Part shown: positions 43,353 through 50,006 of the stretch, in pieces
Numbering within the stretch: the first letter of the stretch is position 1
Layout of the letters: each line of letters starts with the position of its first letter
DNA from: Pseudomonadota bacterium
GTDB lineage: Bacteria > Pseudomonadota > Alphaproteobacteria > Rhizobiales > Devosiaceae
Length of the DNA stretch: 64,000 nucleotides
NCBI GenBank assembly: GCA_023391095.1
Contig: JAEWBN010000013.1
Coordinates: 145,516-209,515 of the forward strand
Reading direction: 5' to 3'
Made by a program: the position numbers and the translations under genes
Notes under the pieces: generated by a model
Seen by the model: the letters and a program-made list of their open reading frames with translations, nothing else
What the model was told of the DNA's origin: nothing
Databases searched by the model: none

Positions 43353-44919
43353 TTAATCCCCCCAATTTCATTGACGGATACTGGTCGCCACCGATCAGCG
43401 AGTTGAGGCGACCTTCGATCGCGAGATCGTAGCGGCCTTCGTCGCCGGCGCTCACAGTGACCCGTTCGATCAGTCTGCGGACTGGCGCCATTGCAGAAGC
43501 CTCGTGACCGGATTGCTGCCGCAGGGCATCCTCGAGCTGGGCGATGGTGTCGAGGTATTCGCGCACTGCTGCTGGATGCAGGTCGATGATCTTGGGCGGT
43601 TGCGCCATGGCCTGCATCTCGGCCATCAGCGCGTCGCGTTCGGCTTCCAGACGGCGCAGTGTGGCGGCGCCGGTATCCTCGCTCAGGATGCCCTTGACCA
43701 GAAGATTGACGGTCCGGTCATGCTCTGCGGTGATCGTGGCCAGACGGCGTTGCGCCTTTTCGCGGGCGTTGATGCTGTCATGGGCAAGGGTGCGGCGCTC
43801 TTCGTTGTAGGCGGCCAGATAGGCGGCAATCGCCTCACGGCTTCCCAACCGGCTTTTCAGGCCTTCCAGCACGGCGCTCTCGATCCTGTCGAGGTAGAAG
43901 CTCTTGCGGCTGGTGCAGGTGCTGCCTTCTTTGGCGGCGGTGCAGTGAATGCGGACCCGGCCGGCCGACCGATCCTTCACCGACATGCCGGCGCCGCAGC
44001 ATCCGCATTTCAGGAGGCCCGACAGCAGGTGCTTGGAGCGCCGCTCCATCCACCTTTTGCGCTCTCCGAGCGCGCCATTGCGTGCGCGCACGGCCGCGAG
44101 CGTTTCGGCATCGACGATCGCAAGGTGCGGCGCGTCGGCGCGCTGCCACTCGTCGACCGGATTGATCCGTGACACCCGCTTGCCGGTGTCGGGGTCCTTG
44201 ACCATCCGGACACGGTTCCAGACGATTTCGCCGCCATAGAGCGGGTTTACCAGAATGCCGTGTCCGCGCTGCTTGTTGCCGGTCAGCGATGACGCCATCC
44301 ATTGTGCGCCGCGCGGGGGTGCCACGCCTTCGGCATTGAGGTCGGAAGCGATATCTCGTGCGTTCCGCCCAGCGGCATATTCGCCAAAGATGCGGCGGAC
44401 GATGGCAGCCTCTTCCTCGACGATTTCCAGCTCGCCCGGCTTGCCGGGAACGGCGCGATAGCCATAGGCGCGGCCACCGGCATGGCGCCCGTCACGGGTC
44501 ACGCCCTCCATACCCCTGCGCACCTTATGGGCAAGGTCCTGCAGGAAGAGGGCGCCGACCAGGCCGCGAATGCCGACCTGCATCTGGTCGGCTATCCCAT
44601 CATGGACGGCGCGGATCTCGATTCCTGCGAAATTGAGGCGCTTGTAGATGGCGGGCAGGTCTTCCTGGTCGCGGCTCAATCGGTCGAGCGCTTCGACGAT
44701 CAGCACGTCGAACTGCCGCGCCCGCGCGGCTTCCATCATCGAGAGAAGGCCGTCGCGCCCCATGATCGAGGCACCTGAACGCGCGCGATCGTCGAAGAGC
44801 GCCACGACCGTCATTCCGGCCGCTTCCGCATGGCGACGGCACAGGGCGACCTGATCCTCGATGGAGCGGTCCCGTTGCAGGTCGGAAGAGAAACGAGCGT
44901 AAATTGCAGCTCTGGTCAT
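43309..44919 (-). CDS. Serine recombinase (phage integrase) whose C-terminus is encoded by the tRNA
   Basis: A 536-aa large serine recombinase. The catalytic domain (1-150) has the nucleophile region YARFSSDLQRD (Ser11 or Ser12) and LDRLSRD. A recombinase domain follows at about 160-280 (AYGYRAVPG). A zinc ribbon comes next (CGCCGAGMS ... HC ... C, about 300-340), then a coiled coil. The last 14 residues, GFEPPTHGL-type, are read from the antisense of the tRNA-Met 3' half, and the stop codon overlaps the anticodon. Such tRNA-encoded tails are well known for tyrosine integrases; in a serine enzyme this is uncommon. Its start overlaps the stop of the upstream small gene (ATGA). Confidence 0.92.
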   Translation of the reverse strand: MTRAAIYARFSSDLQRDRSIEDQVALCRRHAEAAGMTVVALFDDRARSGASIMGRDGLLSMMEAARARQFDVLIVEALDRLSRDQEDLPAIYKRLNFAGIEIRAVHDGIADQMQVGIRGLVGALFLQDLAHKVRRGMEGVTRDGRHAGGRAYGYRAVPGKPGELEIVEEEAAIVRRIFGEYAAGRNARDIASDLNAEGVAPPRGAQWMASSLTGNKQRGHGILVNPLYGGEIVWNRVRMVKDPDTGKRVSRINPVDEWQRADAPHLAIVDAETLAAVRARNGALGERKRWMERRSKHLLSGLLKCGCCGAGMSVKDRSAGRVRIHCTAAKEGSTCTSRKSFYLDRIESAVLEGLKSRLGSREAIAAYLAAYNEERRTLAHDSINAREKAQRRLATITAEHDRTVNLLVKGILSEDTGAATLRRLEAERDALMAEMQAMAQPPKIIDLHPAAVREYLDTIAQLEDALRQQSGHEASAMAPVRRLIERVTVSAGDEGRYDLAIEGRLNSLIGGDQYPSMKLGGLMVAEEGFEPPTHGL

Positions 44920-45077
44920 TGCCCGATGCGTCCAGCCAGTTCGGCGGCATGATCGCGCCTGGCGGCGTCCCGCGCAAGCGCGCGGATGATTTCGAGCAGT
45001 TCGGGCTCAAGCGGTTGTTCCCCCCCCTTAGAAGGGCGAGGCTGCGCGACCGGCGCTGTGGTGCGGCCGCGGCTCAT
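44916..45077 (-). CDS. Small phage protein, 53 aa
   Basis: A polar 53-aa protein with a helical second half (LLEIIRALARDAARRDHAAELAG). Its stop overlaps the recombinase ATG (ATGA) and an AGGGG stretch precedes its own ATG. Position suggests a recombination directionality factor or other recombinase partner, but there is no motif to prove it. Confidence 0.65.
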   Translation of the reverse strand: MSRGRTTAPVAQPRPSKGGEQPLEPELLEIIRALARDAARRDHAAELAGRIGQ

Positions 45078-45079
45078 GG

Positions 45080-45166
45080 TCAATTGCCCCTGCGGCTTTC
45101 GAGGTAGAGGCCGATGATGCCCATGACGACGAGGACGCCGCCGAAGAAGAATGCCGGGTCCATCAT
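45080..45166 (-). CDS. 28-aa predicted membrane micro-protein
   Basis: Almost the whole peptide is one membrane helix (FFFGGVLVVMGIIGLYL) with a positively charged end (ESRRGN). ATG overlaps the HD gene stop (ATGA) and GAGG is 5 nt upstream. The coupled layout supports its being a real gene. Function unknown; holin-like or regulatory membrane peptides are possible. Confidence 0.55.
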   Translation of the reverse strand: MMDPAFFFGGVLVVMGIIGLYLESRRGN

Positions 45167-45738
45167 GCGGCCTCGCGGTACTGGCGCAGGGCGCCGTCGA
45201 GGGCGCGGCGGAATTCCTCTTCCACCGTTGGCACCGGCATGAACTTGAGGCGGGTGCGCAGTGGGGGCGCCTTGGGCGACAGCATGGCGTTCCGGCCCCG
45301 CACGATATCTCGATATTCCGTGGCCAGCGCGATCTGGTCGGCCTCGTGCACGTCGCGATTGATTTCGGGTGTCGGTGGCTCAATGCCGAGCGCTGGAAAG
45401 ATGGCCTTGTACAGGATCTGCATCTCAAGGCCGATGATGCCGGCGCCCGCATTCTCCATCCAGAGTTTGAGAGGGGTGGGAATGTCGCCGATATAGGCCT
45501 CGCCGGCATCATGGAGCAGGGCATAAAGGCGAGAGTCCGGTCTGGTGCAGGCCGATGCCACGACCAGGGAGTGCTGGGCGACAGAAAAGCTGACCGGCTC
45601 GATATTGCCGCCCCAGCGGCTGATGCGGGTCAAGGCGTGGACGATGTCGTCCAGGCAGACCATTGCGGGCAGGGGATTGGCGAAGTCGAAGGCGCGACCC
45701 GAAGGCATGACCTTCCAGAAGGGAGAAAGGTCGGTCAT
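45163..45738 (-). CDS. Phage HD-domain phosphohydrolase (YfbR-like)
   Basis: A 191-aa HD-domain protein. Metal ligands are visible: H in SVAQHSLVV, HD in LLHDAGEAYIGDIPTPLK, and a D in HEADQIALA. The N-terminus (LDDIVHALTRISRWGGNI) is typical of phage HD proteins related to 5'-deoxynucleotidase YfbR. A likely role is cleaving dNMPs or regulatory nucleotides during infection. Both its start and stop overlap neighbouring micro-genes, so it is part of one tightly coupled operon. Confidence 0.85.
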   Translation of the reverse strand: MTDLSPFWKVMPSGRAFDFANPLPAMVCLDDIVHALTRISRWGGNIEPVSFSVAQHSLVVASACTRPDSRLYALLHDAGEAYIGDIPTPLKLWMENAGAGIIGLEMQILYKAIFPALGIEPPTPEINRDVHEADQIALATEYRDIVRGRNAMLSPKAPPLRTRLKFMPVPTVEEEFRRALDGALRQYREAA

Positions 45739-45833
45739 GCGCCGATACCTCCGATGATCAGGGTGAGGGCGAACAGGCCCGCGAGGACCTGTCCGATGTC
45801 GGAATTGAGGAAGTCGGCTATCCGCTCAATCAT
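45735..45833 (-). CDS. 32-aa predicted membrane micro-protein
   Basis: A short acidic/amphipathic N-terminus (MIERIADFLNSDIG) is followed by one membrane helix (LAGLFALTLIIGGIG). Its stop overlaps the HD gene start (ATGA); its start lies inside the end of the upstream small gene. No strong SD, so translation probably depends on coupling. Function unknown. Confidence 0.5.
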   Translation of the reverse strand: MIERIADFLNSDIGQVLAGLFALTLIIGGIGA

Positions 45834-45969
45834 GGGGAAACTTGAAGCCCCCGGCGTCATGCTCTTTTTCTTCATCATCAGTGAGCAAATCGGCGACAAA
45901 TAGCCCGATGACGATGACCACGACGGCAGCCAGAGCGCCGACGGTGAAACCCAGCCAGAAGAGGTGCAT
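45826..45969 (-). CDS. 47-aa single-pass membrane protein
   Basis: An N-terminal membrane helix (WLGFTVGALAAVVVIVIGLFV) is followed by a strongly acidic tail (LLTDDEEKEHDAGG). The start ATG overlaps the stop of the zinc-finger gene (ATGA); its end overlaps the next micro-gene by 8 nt. I did not use the longer open frame to 46041 because it shadows the zinc-finger gene. Function unknown. Confidence 0.6.
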   Translation of the reverse strand: MHLFWLGFTVGALAAVVVIVIGLFVADLLTDDEEKEHDAGGFKFPHD

Positions 45970-46124
45970 CAGCGTGCCTCCCCATGCGCTTCGGCCAGAT
46001 GGGCCTTGAGGCCCTTGTTGCCGCGCAGCTGCTTGCCGCAATGCGGGCAGGGGGTGTGGGCGCCGGAGCGGCTGCGTTTCTTGGTGCGGGTCGAGGTGGC
46101 CCGCGTTTCCTGGGGCGCTTCCAT
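45969..46124 (-). CDS. 51-aa C2H2-type zinc-finger protein
   Basis: A basic N-terminus (TRTKKRSRSG) is followed by one finger CPHCGKQLRGNKGLKAHLAE with the final His in AHGEAR. Two Cys and two His are spaced like a C2H2 finger. Single-finger proteins in phages may bind DNA or RNA. Start overlaps the stop of the upstream gene (ATGA). Confidence 0.65.
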   Translation of the reverse strand: MEAPQETRATSTRTKKRSRSGAHTPCPHCGKQLRGNKGLKAHLAEAHGEAR

Positions 46125-46612
46125 CAGTGCCGCTCCCCGACCGCAGCGTGGCAGTATTCGAGCGCGGCCTTGGCGCGGGCCCGGTTGAAGAGCAGATCGA
46201 GATGCTTCTTGGAGATGCCGCGCGCCTGGCACTCGGCGATCAGGATCTGGGCAGGCGGCAGCTGCCCCGAAATGATATCGACGATGTCCTGCTCGACCTG
46301 ATCGATGGTCTTGCGCGGCGCCGCGCCGATGTCGCGGGTTTCAAGATCGGCCAGGGCCTTCCGCGCCTTGACGCAGGCGTGGTTCCATTCGGCGTCGATT
46401 TCGAGATCGGTGAAGCCTTCCCGGTGCAGGTCGGTGCGGGTGGTTTCCCGTCCGTCCTGCTCGTTGGCGACAAAGATGTCGGCCATGCGCTCGGCGACGG
46501 AGCGCTGCGGCTTGGCGGACAGGGTGGACAGGTTGGCGAGGATTTCCCCGCGGGTAGTGGGCGATGGCGAATTCGGTCGGACTGATGGACCGGGATGGTA
46601 GTTCTGTGGCAT
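46124..46612 (-). CDS. First gene of the leftward prophage operon, hypothetical 162 aa
   Basis: A soluble, helical protein. The first 35 residues look disordered; then repeated helical segments appear (VAERMADIFVANEQDG, LHREGFTDLEIDAEWNHACVKARKAL). No family recognised. GGAGGG lies 5 nt before the ATG and the operator-controlled promoter at about 46.65 kb reads into it, so it is the first product made from the leftward operon. Confidence 0.7.
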   Translation of the reverse strand: MPQNYHPGPSVRPNSPSPTTRGEILANLSTLSAKPQRSVAERMADIFVANEQDGRETTRTDLHREGFTDLEIDAEWNHACVKARKALADLETRDIGAAPRKTIDQVEQDIVDIISGQLPPAQILIAECQARGISKKHLDLLFNRARAKAALEYCHAAVGERH

Positions 46613-46641
46613 GGCGCCCTCCAGTTGTTAAACTGGGGGCA

Positions 46642-46691
46642 CGATAAGTCGGAATTAAATCCGGTGTCAATCCAAGTCGGAATTAAATCCG
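46642..46691 (-). promoter_or_regulatory. Leftward early promoter with two repressor operators
   Basis: On the minus strand TTGACA (complement of 46665-46670) and TTATCG (complement of 46642-46647) are separated by 17 nt. That spacer contains operator CGGAATTAAATCCG (46650-46663). A second identical operator lies at 46678-46691, just upstream of the -35. The same 14-mer occurs at the rightward promoter, so the prophage repressor should shut both. This promoter drives the operon from 46612 leftwards to the recombinase. Confidence 0.8.
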
Positions 46692-46692
46692 A

Positions 46693-47055
46693 TTACCGCG
46701 TTCGGTTCAGGAACGTCATTGCCTCTTCACGCTTCGCGGCCATGCTTTGGCCTGTCATGAGCGGGCTCAGGTCAATCTGGCCTTCCCCCATCTGATCTTC
46801 GGGGCTTGTCGGGGGGATGACGGAAGTGGGGCGCTGCGCCAACCGATCTGCAAGATAGGCGGCTGCTGACTGCACGGCCCCAATGATCATCAGGGAATAT
46901 CCAAGCAAGCATAATTGCTCTGCCAGTGCCCCGAGGTGAAGATTGAAAACTCGCGCTGATGTAAGGCCGCCGCCGGCCGATGTCCCGAAAATGAGCCAAA
47001 TCCAGCCTGCAATTGTTGCCAACACCCCCAAGACCCACGCCGTATTTGCCTTCAT
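46693..47055 (-). CDS. Two-TM membrane protein cotranscribed with the repressor
   Basis: A 120-aa protein with membrane helices at about 5-24 (WVLGVLATIAGWIWLIFGT) and 42-64 (LGALAEQLCLLGYSLMIIGAV), then a polar cytoplasmic tail. It starts 12 nt after the repressor stop, on the same strand, and ends 1 nt before the operator pair. Genes expressed with a repressor are on in the lysogen, so superinfection exclusion or lysogenic conversion is a reasonable guess. Family not recognised. Confidence 0.7.
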   Translation of the reverse strand: MKANTAWVLGVLATIAGWIWLIFGTSAGGGLTSARVFNLHLGALAEQLCLLGYSLMIIGAVQSAAAYLADRLAQRPTSVIPPTSPEDQMGEGQIDLSPLMTGQSMAAKREEAMTFLNRTR

Positions 47056-47067
47056 TATTCGCTCCCG

Positions 47068-47829
47068 TTAGCGCCGCTTTCTCAAATTTGCATATGCGGT
47101 CAGCACTACGCCAATAACTCTAACTTCCATACCGTCGGCGTCCACGTCGTGGCTATGCTTTACGATAATGGGTTCGTGTTCTGGATTTGAAGAAACGGGC
47201 CTTAGCTCGTAGCGATCACGGAAGTAGTGGATTTCCTTAACCGTCAGCTCGCGCTCAGCGCCTTGATGCTTTGTGCGCTCGACGATCACGAGGTCCTCGG
47301 TGCGAATGTCGCCATAAATGTCGACATAGTCGCTTGCGTCGGCACCGACGACCCACATGCCGTCCAGGATGCCAGCTTCGTTCATGGAGTCTCCGTACGA
47401 CCGCCACGCATACTGGCGCACCTTCGAGTAGGAGGGGTCAGGCTTGACGTAGTCCGGCACCTCTTCCACGTCCTGATTGAAGTAGTCGTCAGCTGCTACA
47501 AACGCCCCAGCCTGCACCTTTCCCGCAAAGGGGAGCTTGTAGCCATCATGCGGAACTGCGGTTTCCGACAATGTTGTCTGCCCGTCCACATTCGGTGGCC
47601 CCTCACCATCAGTGAGGTATGCCACGGACGTATTCAATGCGCGTGCTAGGCCTTGGAGGGTCGAGAGGCGGGGAGCAAAAGGCTCGTGGCGGCGCGCCTT
47701 GTCATAGATCTTTCTGACGGCATCTTGCTTCCCGGTCGCAGCCATCGACGCGGCGGTCGGGTTTGTCCCCAACTCGGAAATCCTACGCTCAAGGCGGCCT
47801 GCAAGGGTGTTCGGATCAAATTCCCACAT
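47068..47829 (-). CDS. Phage repressor with HTH and S24 (LexA/CI-like) protease domain
   Basis: A 253-aa CI-like repressor. The N-terminal HTH domain is about residues 5-75 (TLQGLARALNTSVAYLTDGE). The C-terminal S24 domain has the Ala107-Gly108 cleavage bond (GKVQAGAF), nucleophile Ser148 (YGDSMNEAG) and general-base Lys198 (LTVKEI). All three elements are intact, so RecA-stimulated self-cleavage and SOS induction of the prophage are expected. Start: ATG at 47829; an in-frame TTG at 47838 with AAGG nearby is an alternative. Divergent from the rightward early operon across the operator pair. Confidence 0.9.
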   Translation of the reverse strand: MWEFDPNTLAGRLERRISELGTNPTAASMAATGKQDAVRKIYDKARRHEPFAPRLSTLQGLARALNTSVAYLTDGEGPPNVDGQTTLSETAVPHDGYKLPFAGKVQAGAFVAADDYFNQDVEEVPDYVKPDPSYSKVRQYAWRSYGDSMNEAGILDGMWVVGADASDYVDIYGDIRTEDLVIVERTKHQGAERELTVKEIHYFRDRYELRPVSSNPEHEPIIVKHSHDVDADGMEVRVIGVVLTAYANLRKRR

Positions 47830-47864
47830 ACCCAACAATACCTTAGCTGCATAACAGAGAAAAT

Positions 47865-47907
47865 CGGATTGAAATCCGTTGACAAACCGGAATTAAATCC
47901 GATTATG
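47865..47907 (+). promoter_or_regulatory. Rightward early promoter with two repressor operators
   Basis: TTGACA at 47879-47884 is followed after 17 nt by ATTATG (or after 16 nt by GATTAT). The spacer holds operator CGGAATTAAATCCG (47888-47901) and a variant operator CGGATTGAAATCCG (47865-47878) abuts the -35. The layout mirrors the leftward promoter. The repressor gene lies on the other side, so the upstream operator may also control repressor synthesis. Confidence 0.82.
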
Positions 47908-47938
47908 AGCGCATCACCTTACCTAGGATGTGCTTTGA

Positions 47939-48184
47939 ATGTCCCTCACCGACCAGCTGATCGCCGTCGCGAATGCCTATTCAGAGGCGACAGGGACTTC
48001 GCTCAGCACTCTGAGCACAAAGCTTTTCAATGGGGGAGGGCGACTGACCGCCATTGCGGCAGGCGGTGACCTCAACACCCGAAACTTTGAAAACGCCATG
48101 CGCTGGTTTTCTGAGAATTGGCCGGATGGTTCGCCTTGGCCCGCAGGGGTAGGCCGTCCGCTGCCCGCCGAGGTGACGCCATGA
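47939..48184 (+). CDS. First rightward early gene, putative Cro-like regulator
   Basis: An 81-aa protein whose first 60 residues are helical with a possible helix-turn-helix (TSLSTLSTKLFNGGGRLTAI then NTRNFENAMRWFSENWP). As the first gene after the rightward promoter and divergent from the repressor, it occupies the Cro position. No direct DNA-binding signature was verified. The stop overlaps the next start (ATGA). Confidence 0.65.
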   Translation: MSLTDQLIAVANAYSEATGTSLSTLSTKLFNGGGRLTAIAAGGDLNTRNFENAMRWFSENWPDGSPWPAGVGRPLPAEVTP

Positions 48185-48702
48185 GCGCGTTCCGAAAGCT
48201 GATCGCCCGTCTTACAGGCAGCTATGGCTCGGATGTGGCCACAGAGGTCGAGCCTGTCTTCGTACCCCTGCTGACCTTGCGCAGCGTCCATTGGGTGGAC
48301 GGTACCGGCCTGCCGGTTTGCCTGCCGCTTTCGCCGCAACTGATTGCCGCGCTTCGGTCATCACCCTCGACCCTGGGGGCTGGCGATGACGTTCACCACG
48401 GCCATCAGGTGGGCGCTGGTGTGCCGGTAACTTGCGAGGGCTGCGTCGATAATTGGCCCTTCGGCATCTGGCGCAGTTTGCTTGGCAGCGAGCAGCGAGC
48501 TTTCCGTGGCATCTATGACGGTGGCCAGAAGCTCTATGGGTTTGTCGTACTGGAGGACGAACCGGCCCAGCATGTTGGTCATCAGCGTTTCGAGGAACAC
48601 GATGCGGCCAGTCAGGTTGGCAAGGGTTTCTTCGTTGGACATGTGATTCTCCGTGGCCTGATCGCCCGCATGAAAGCCTTTCTGCGCGGGAGAGTCGAAT
48701 GA
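48181..48702 (+). CDS. Early-region open frame, 173 aa, partly in conflict with an antisense gene
   Basis: It overlaps the upstream gene by ATGA and the downstream gene (48699) by ATGA, which argues that it is translated. Residues 1-60 look protein-like (AFRKLIARLTGSYGSDV, LPLSPQLIAALRSS). From about residue 60 on, the composition looks like the antisense of the gene at 48361-48642. Either only the first part is ancestral or the minus-strand gene was acquired inside it. No family recognised. Confidence 0.45.
   Translation: MSAFRKLIARLTGSYGSDVATEVEPVFVPLLTLRSVHWVDGTGLPVCLPLSPQLIAALRSSPSTLGAGDDVHHGHQVGAGVPVTCEGCVDNWPFGIWRSLLGSEQRAFRGIYDGGQKLYGFVVLEDEPAQHVGHQRFEEHDAASQVGKGFFVGHVILRGLIARMKAFLRGRVE
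48361..48642 (-). CDS. Antisense-oriented small helical protein, 93 aa
   Basis: A well-formed helical protein (SNEETLANLTGRIVFLETLM, then LGRFVLQYDKPIELLATVID) with GGAG 6 nt before the ATG. Sequence quality is better than that of the overlapping plus-strand frame. Similar small helical proteins occur in other rhizobial prophages (recalled, not searched). It would be transcribed against the early operon and could act as an antisense control element or moron. Confidence 0.6.
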   Translation of the reverse strand: MSNEETLANLTGRIVFLETLMTNMLGRFVLQYDKPIELLATVIDATESSLLAAKQTAPDAEGPIIDAALASYRHTSAHLMAVVNVIASPQGRG

Positions 48703-48890
48703 CCCGCGCCCGTCCCATGAGCCGGGCCGAGCGGGCCGCGCTGGGCGATGCCATGCGCCACATGCTGGCGAGCGGCCTGCGTTTCCAGGACGTGCGGCGC
48801 GGCCTGGGCCTGCCGATCCACAAGATGCCGCGGGATGCCTATTTGCCGCGCGGCCATGCCAAGGGCCGGCAGGGGGGTGTTTCGTCATGA
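48699..48890 (+). CDS. Small basic phage protein, 63 aa
   Basis: It is rich in Arg and Ala with one helical stretch (AERAALGDAMRHMLASGLRF). ATGA overlaps link it to the frames on both sides. Function unknown. Confidence 0.5.
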   Translation: MTRARPMSRAERAALGDAMRHMLASGLRFQDVRRGLGLPIHKMPRDAYLPRGHAKGRQGGVSS

Positions 48891-49237
48891 ACGCTTCACT
48901 CTCTATCGCCGCCATCATCACGCTTGCGCCCGGACGAGAGGGCATCGGAACGAGGGATCGGCTCGCAATGGTGCGGGTCGGGCCTAAGGGCCGTTCCGGT
49001 GTCCTCCCGCCCCGGCGTGTTGACGCTTGCCCGGGGACCTCCCGGCGGATCGGACCGTGTCACAGCGGCCCGATCCGTTTGCGCCCGGCGCAGAGCGTCG
49101 ATGGCCTGCCGCAGCGCTGTGCTCGGCTGGTAGTTCGGAAAGCGTCGGCTCACGGTCTGTCTCCTGCGGCTTTCACGGGTTTTGCGGCTTTCGCCGCAGA
49201 TTGTCACGGCGCGGATGCCGGGCGGGGTGCGCCATGA
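48887..49237 (+). CDS. Doubtful early-region frame, 116 aa
   Basis: It is linked by ATGA overlaps at both ends to neighbouring genes, which supports it. But the sequence after about residue 35 is low-complexity Arg/Pro/Ala and not protein-like, and an equally long frame exists on the opposite strand (48896-49258). Treat as tentative. Confidence 0.3.
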   Translation: MNASLSIAAIITLAPGREGIGTRDRLAMVRVGPKGRSGVLPPRRVDACPGTSRRIGPCHSGPIRLRPAQSVDGLPQRCARLVVRKASAHGLSPAAFTGFAAFAADCHGADAGRGAP

Positions 49238-49716
49238 TCGGCCGCCAGCTCCCCGCAAACGACTATGCCGCGCTCAAGGCCGCCACGCGCCAACTGATCA
49301 ATCATGCCGGCGGGCCGGTTGCGGCCGCCTCGGTGACGCGCGGCGGGCACCAGAATATCGGCCGCTATGGATCGGCCCAGCCGGACGATGGCGAGCGCTT
49401 CATGCCCGCCGACGTGATCGCCGACCTCGAAAGCGAATGCGGCCAGCCGGTGCTGAGCCGGGCCCTGGCCAAGCTGAGCGGGCACCTGCTCGTGCCGGAA
49501 CCCAGCGTGGTCCATTCGGGCACAGCCCTCGGCTCGGTGACGGCCCGCGCCCTCAAGGAAACGTCCGACGTGTTCGTGGCGCTCGGCGAGGGCCTCGGCG
49601 ACGGGCGTCTGTCCGCAGCCGACGCGGCGCGGATCGAGGCGGAAATCGAGGAAGCCATCATCAAGCTCATGGCCCTGCGCTTTCAGGTGCAGGCCGATGC
49701 GGAGGGTTTGGAATGA
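49234..49716 (+). CDS. Phage regulatory protein, CII-like
   Basis: A 160-aa protein. Residues about 8-60 fit a small helix-turn-helix domain (ALKAATRQLINHAGGPVAAA, then GGHQNIGRYGSAQPDDGERF) of the kind seen in phage CII-like regulators, followed by a helical C-half (DVFVALGEGLGDGRLSAADA). The start overlaps the preceding stop (ATGA). Its place in the early operon after a Cro-like gene fits. Target promoter not identified. Confidence 0.65.
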   Translation: MIGRQLPANDYAALKAATRQLINHAGGPVAAASVTRGGHQNIGRYGSAQPDDGERFMPADVIADLESECGQPVLSRALAKLSGHLLVPEPSVVHSGTALGSVTARALKETSDVFVALGEGLGDGRLSAADAARIEAEIEEAIIKLMALRFQVQADAEGLE

Positions 49717-50006
49717 GCAGCTGGGCTCGGGTTGGTAGTGAGTGCGTCTGTATTCGCGACACGCCATGGATCGATGCACTGACGCTGTCAGTGTCGGCGT
49801 TCGGACCGGTGAAGGACGAATACCTGGTCATCGATACCGTCGTGGACGATCCACAATACGGGCTTGGTCTGGGCTTCGCCGCTCATGGCGAGCGGGATGG
49901 TCGGAAACCGATCTATCCGATCCAGTTCTTCAAACCGATCATTCGCCAGTCTGACGATGTTGCGCTCTTCACGCACTGCCTCGATGACGTGGGAGAGCCA
50001 GCATGA
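49713..50006 (+). CDS. Hypothetical phage protein, 97 aa
   Basis: A compact alpha/beta protein (SECVCIRDTPWIDALTLSVS, YLVIDTVVDDPQYGLGLGF) with acidic character. It overlaps both neighbours by 4 nt. I do not recognise a family. Confidence 0.7.
   Translation: MSSWARVGSECVCIRDTPWIDALTLSVSAFGPVKDEYLVIDTVVDDPQYGLGLGFAAHGERDGRKPIYPIQFFKPIIRQSDDVALFTHCLDDVGEPA

Noticed and set aside
46650..47901. CRISPR-like spacing of the 14-bp repeats
   Set aside because: Only four copies in two promoter pairs; they are operators, not an array. No CRISPR array was seen anywhere in the window.
48896..49258. 120-codon minus-strand frame over the early operon
   Set aside because: Arg/Ser/Pro-rich low-complexity translation, no SD; not better than the tentative plus frame.
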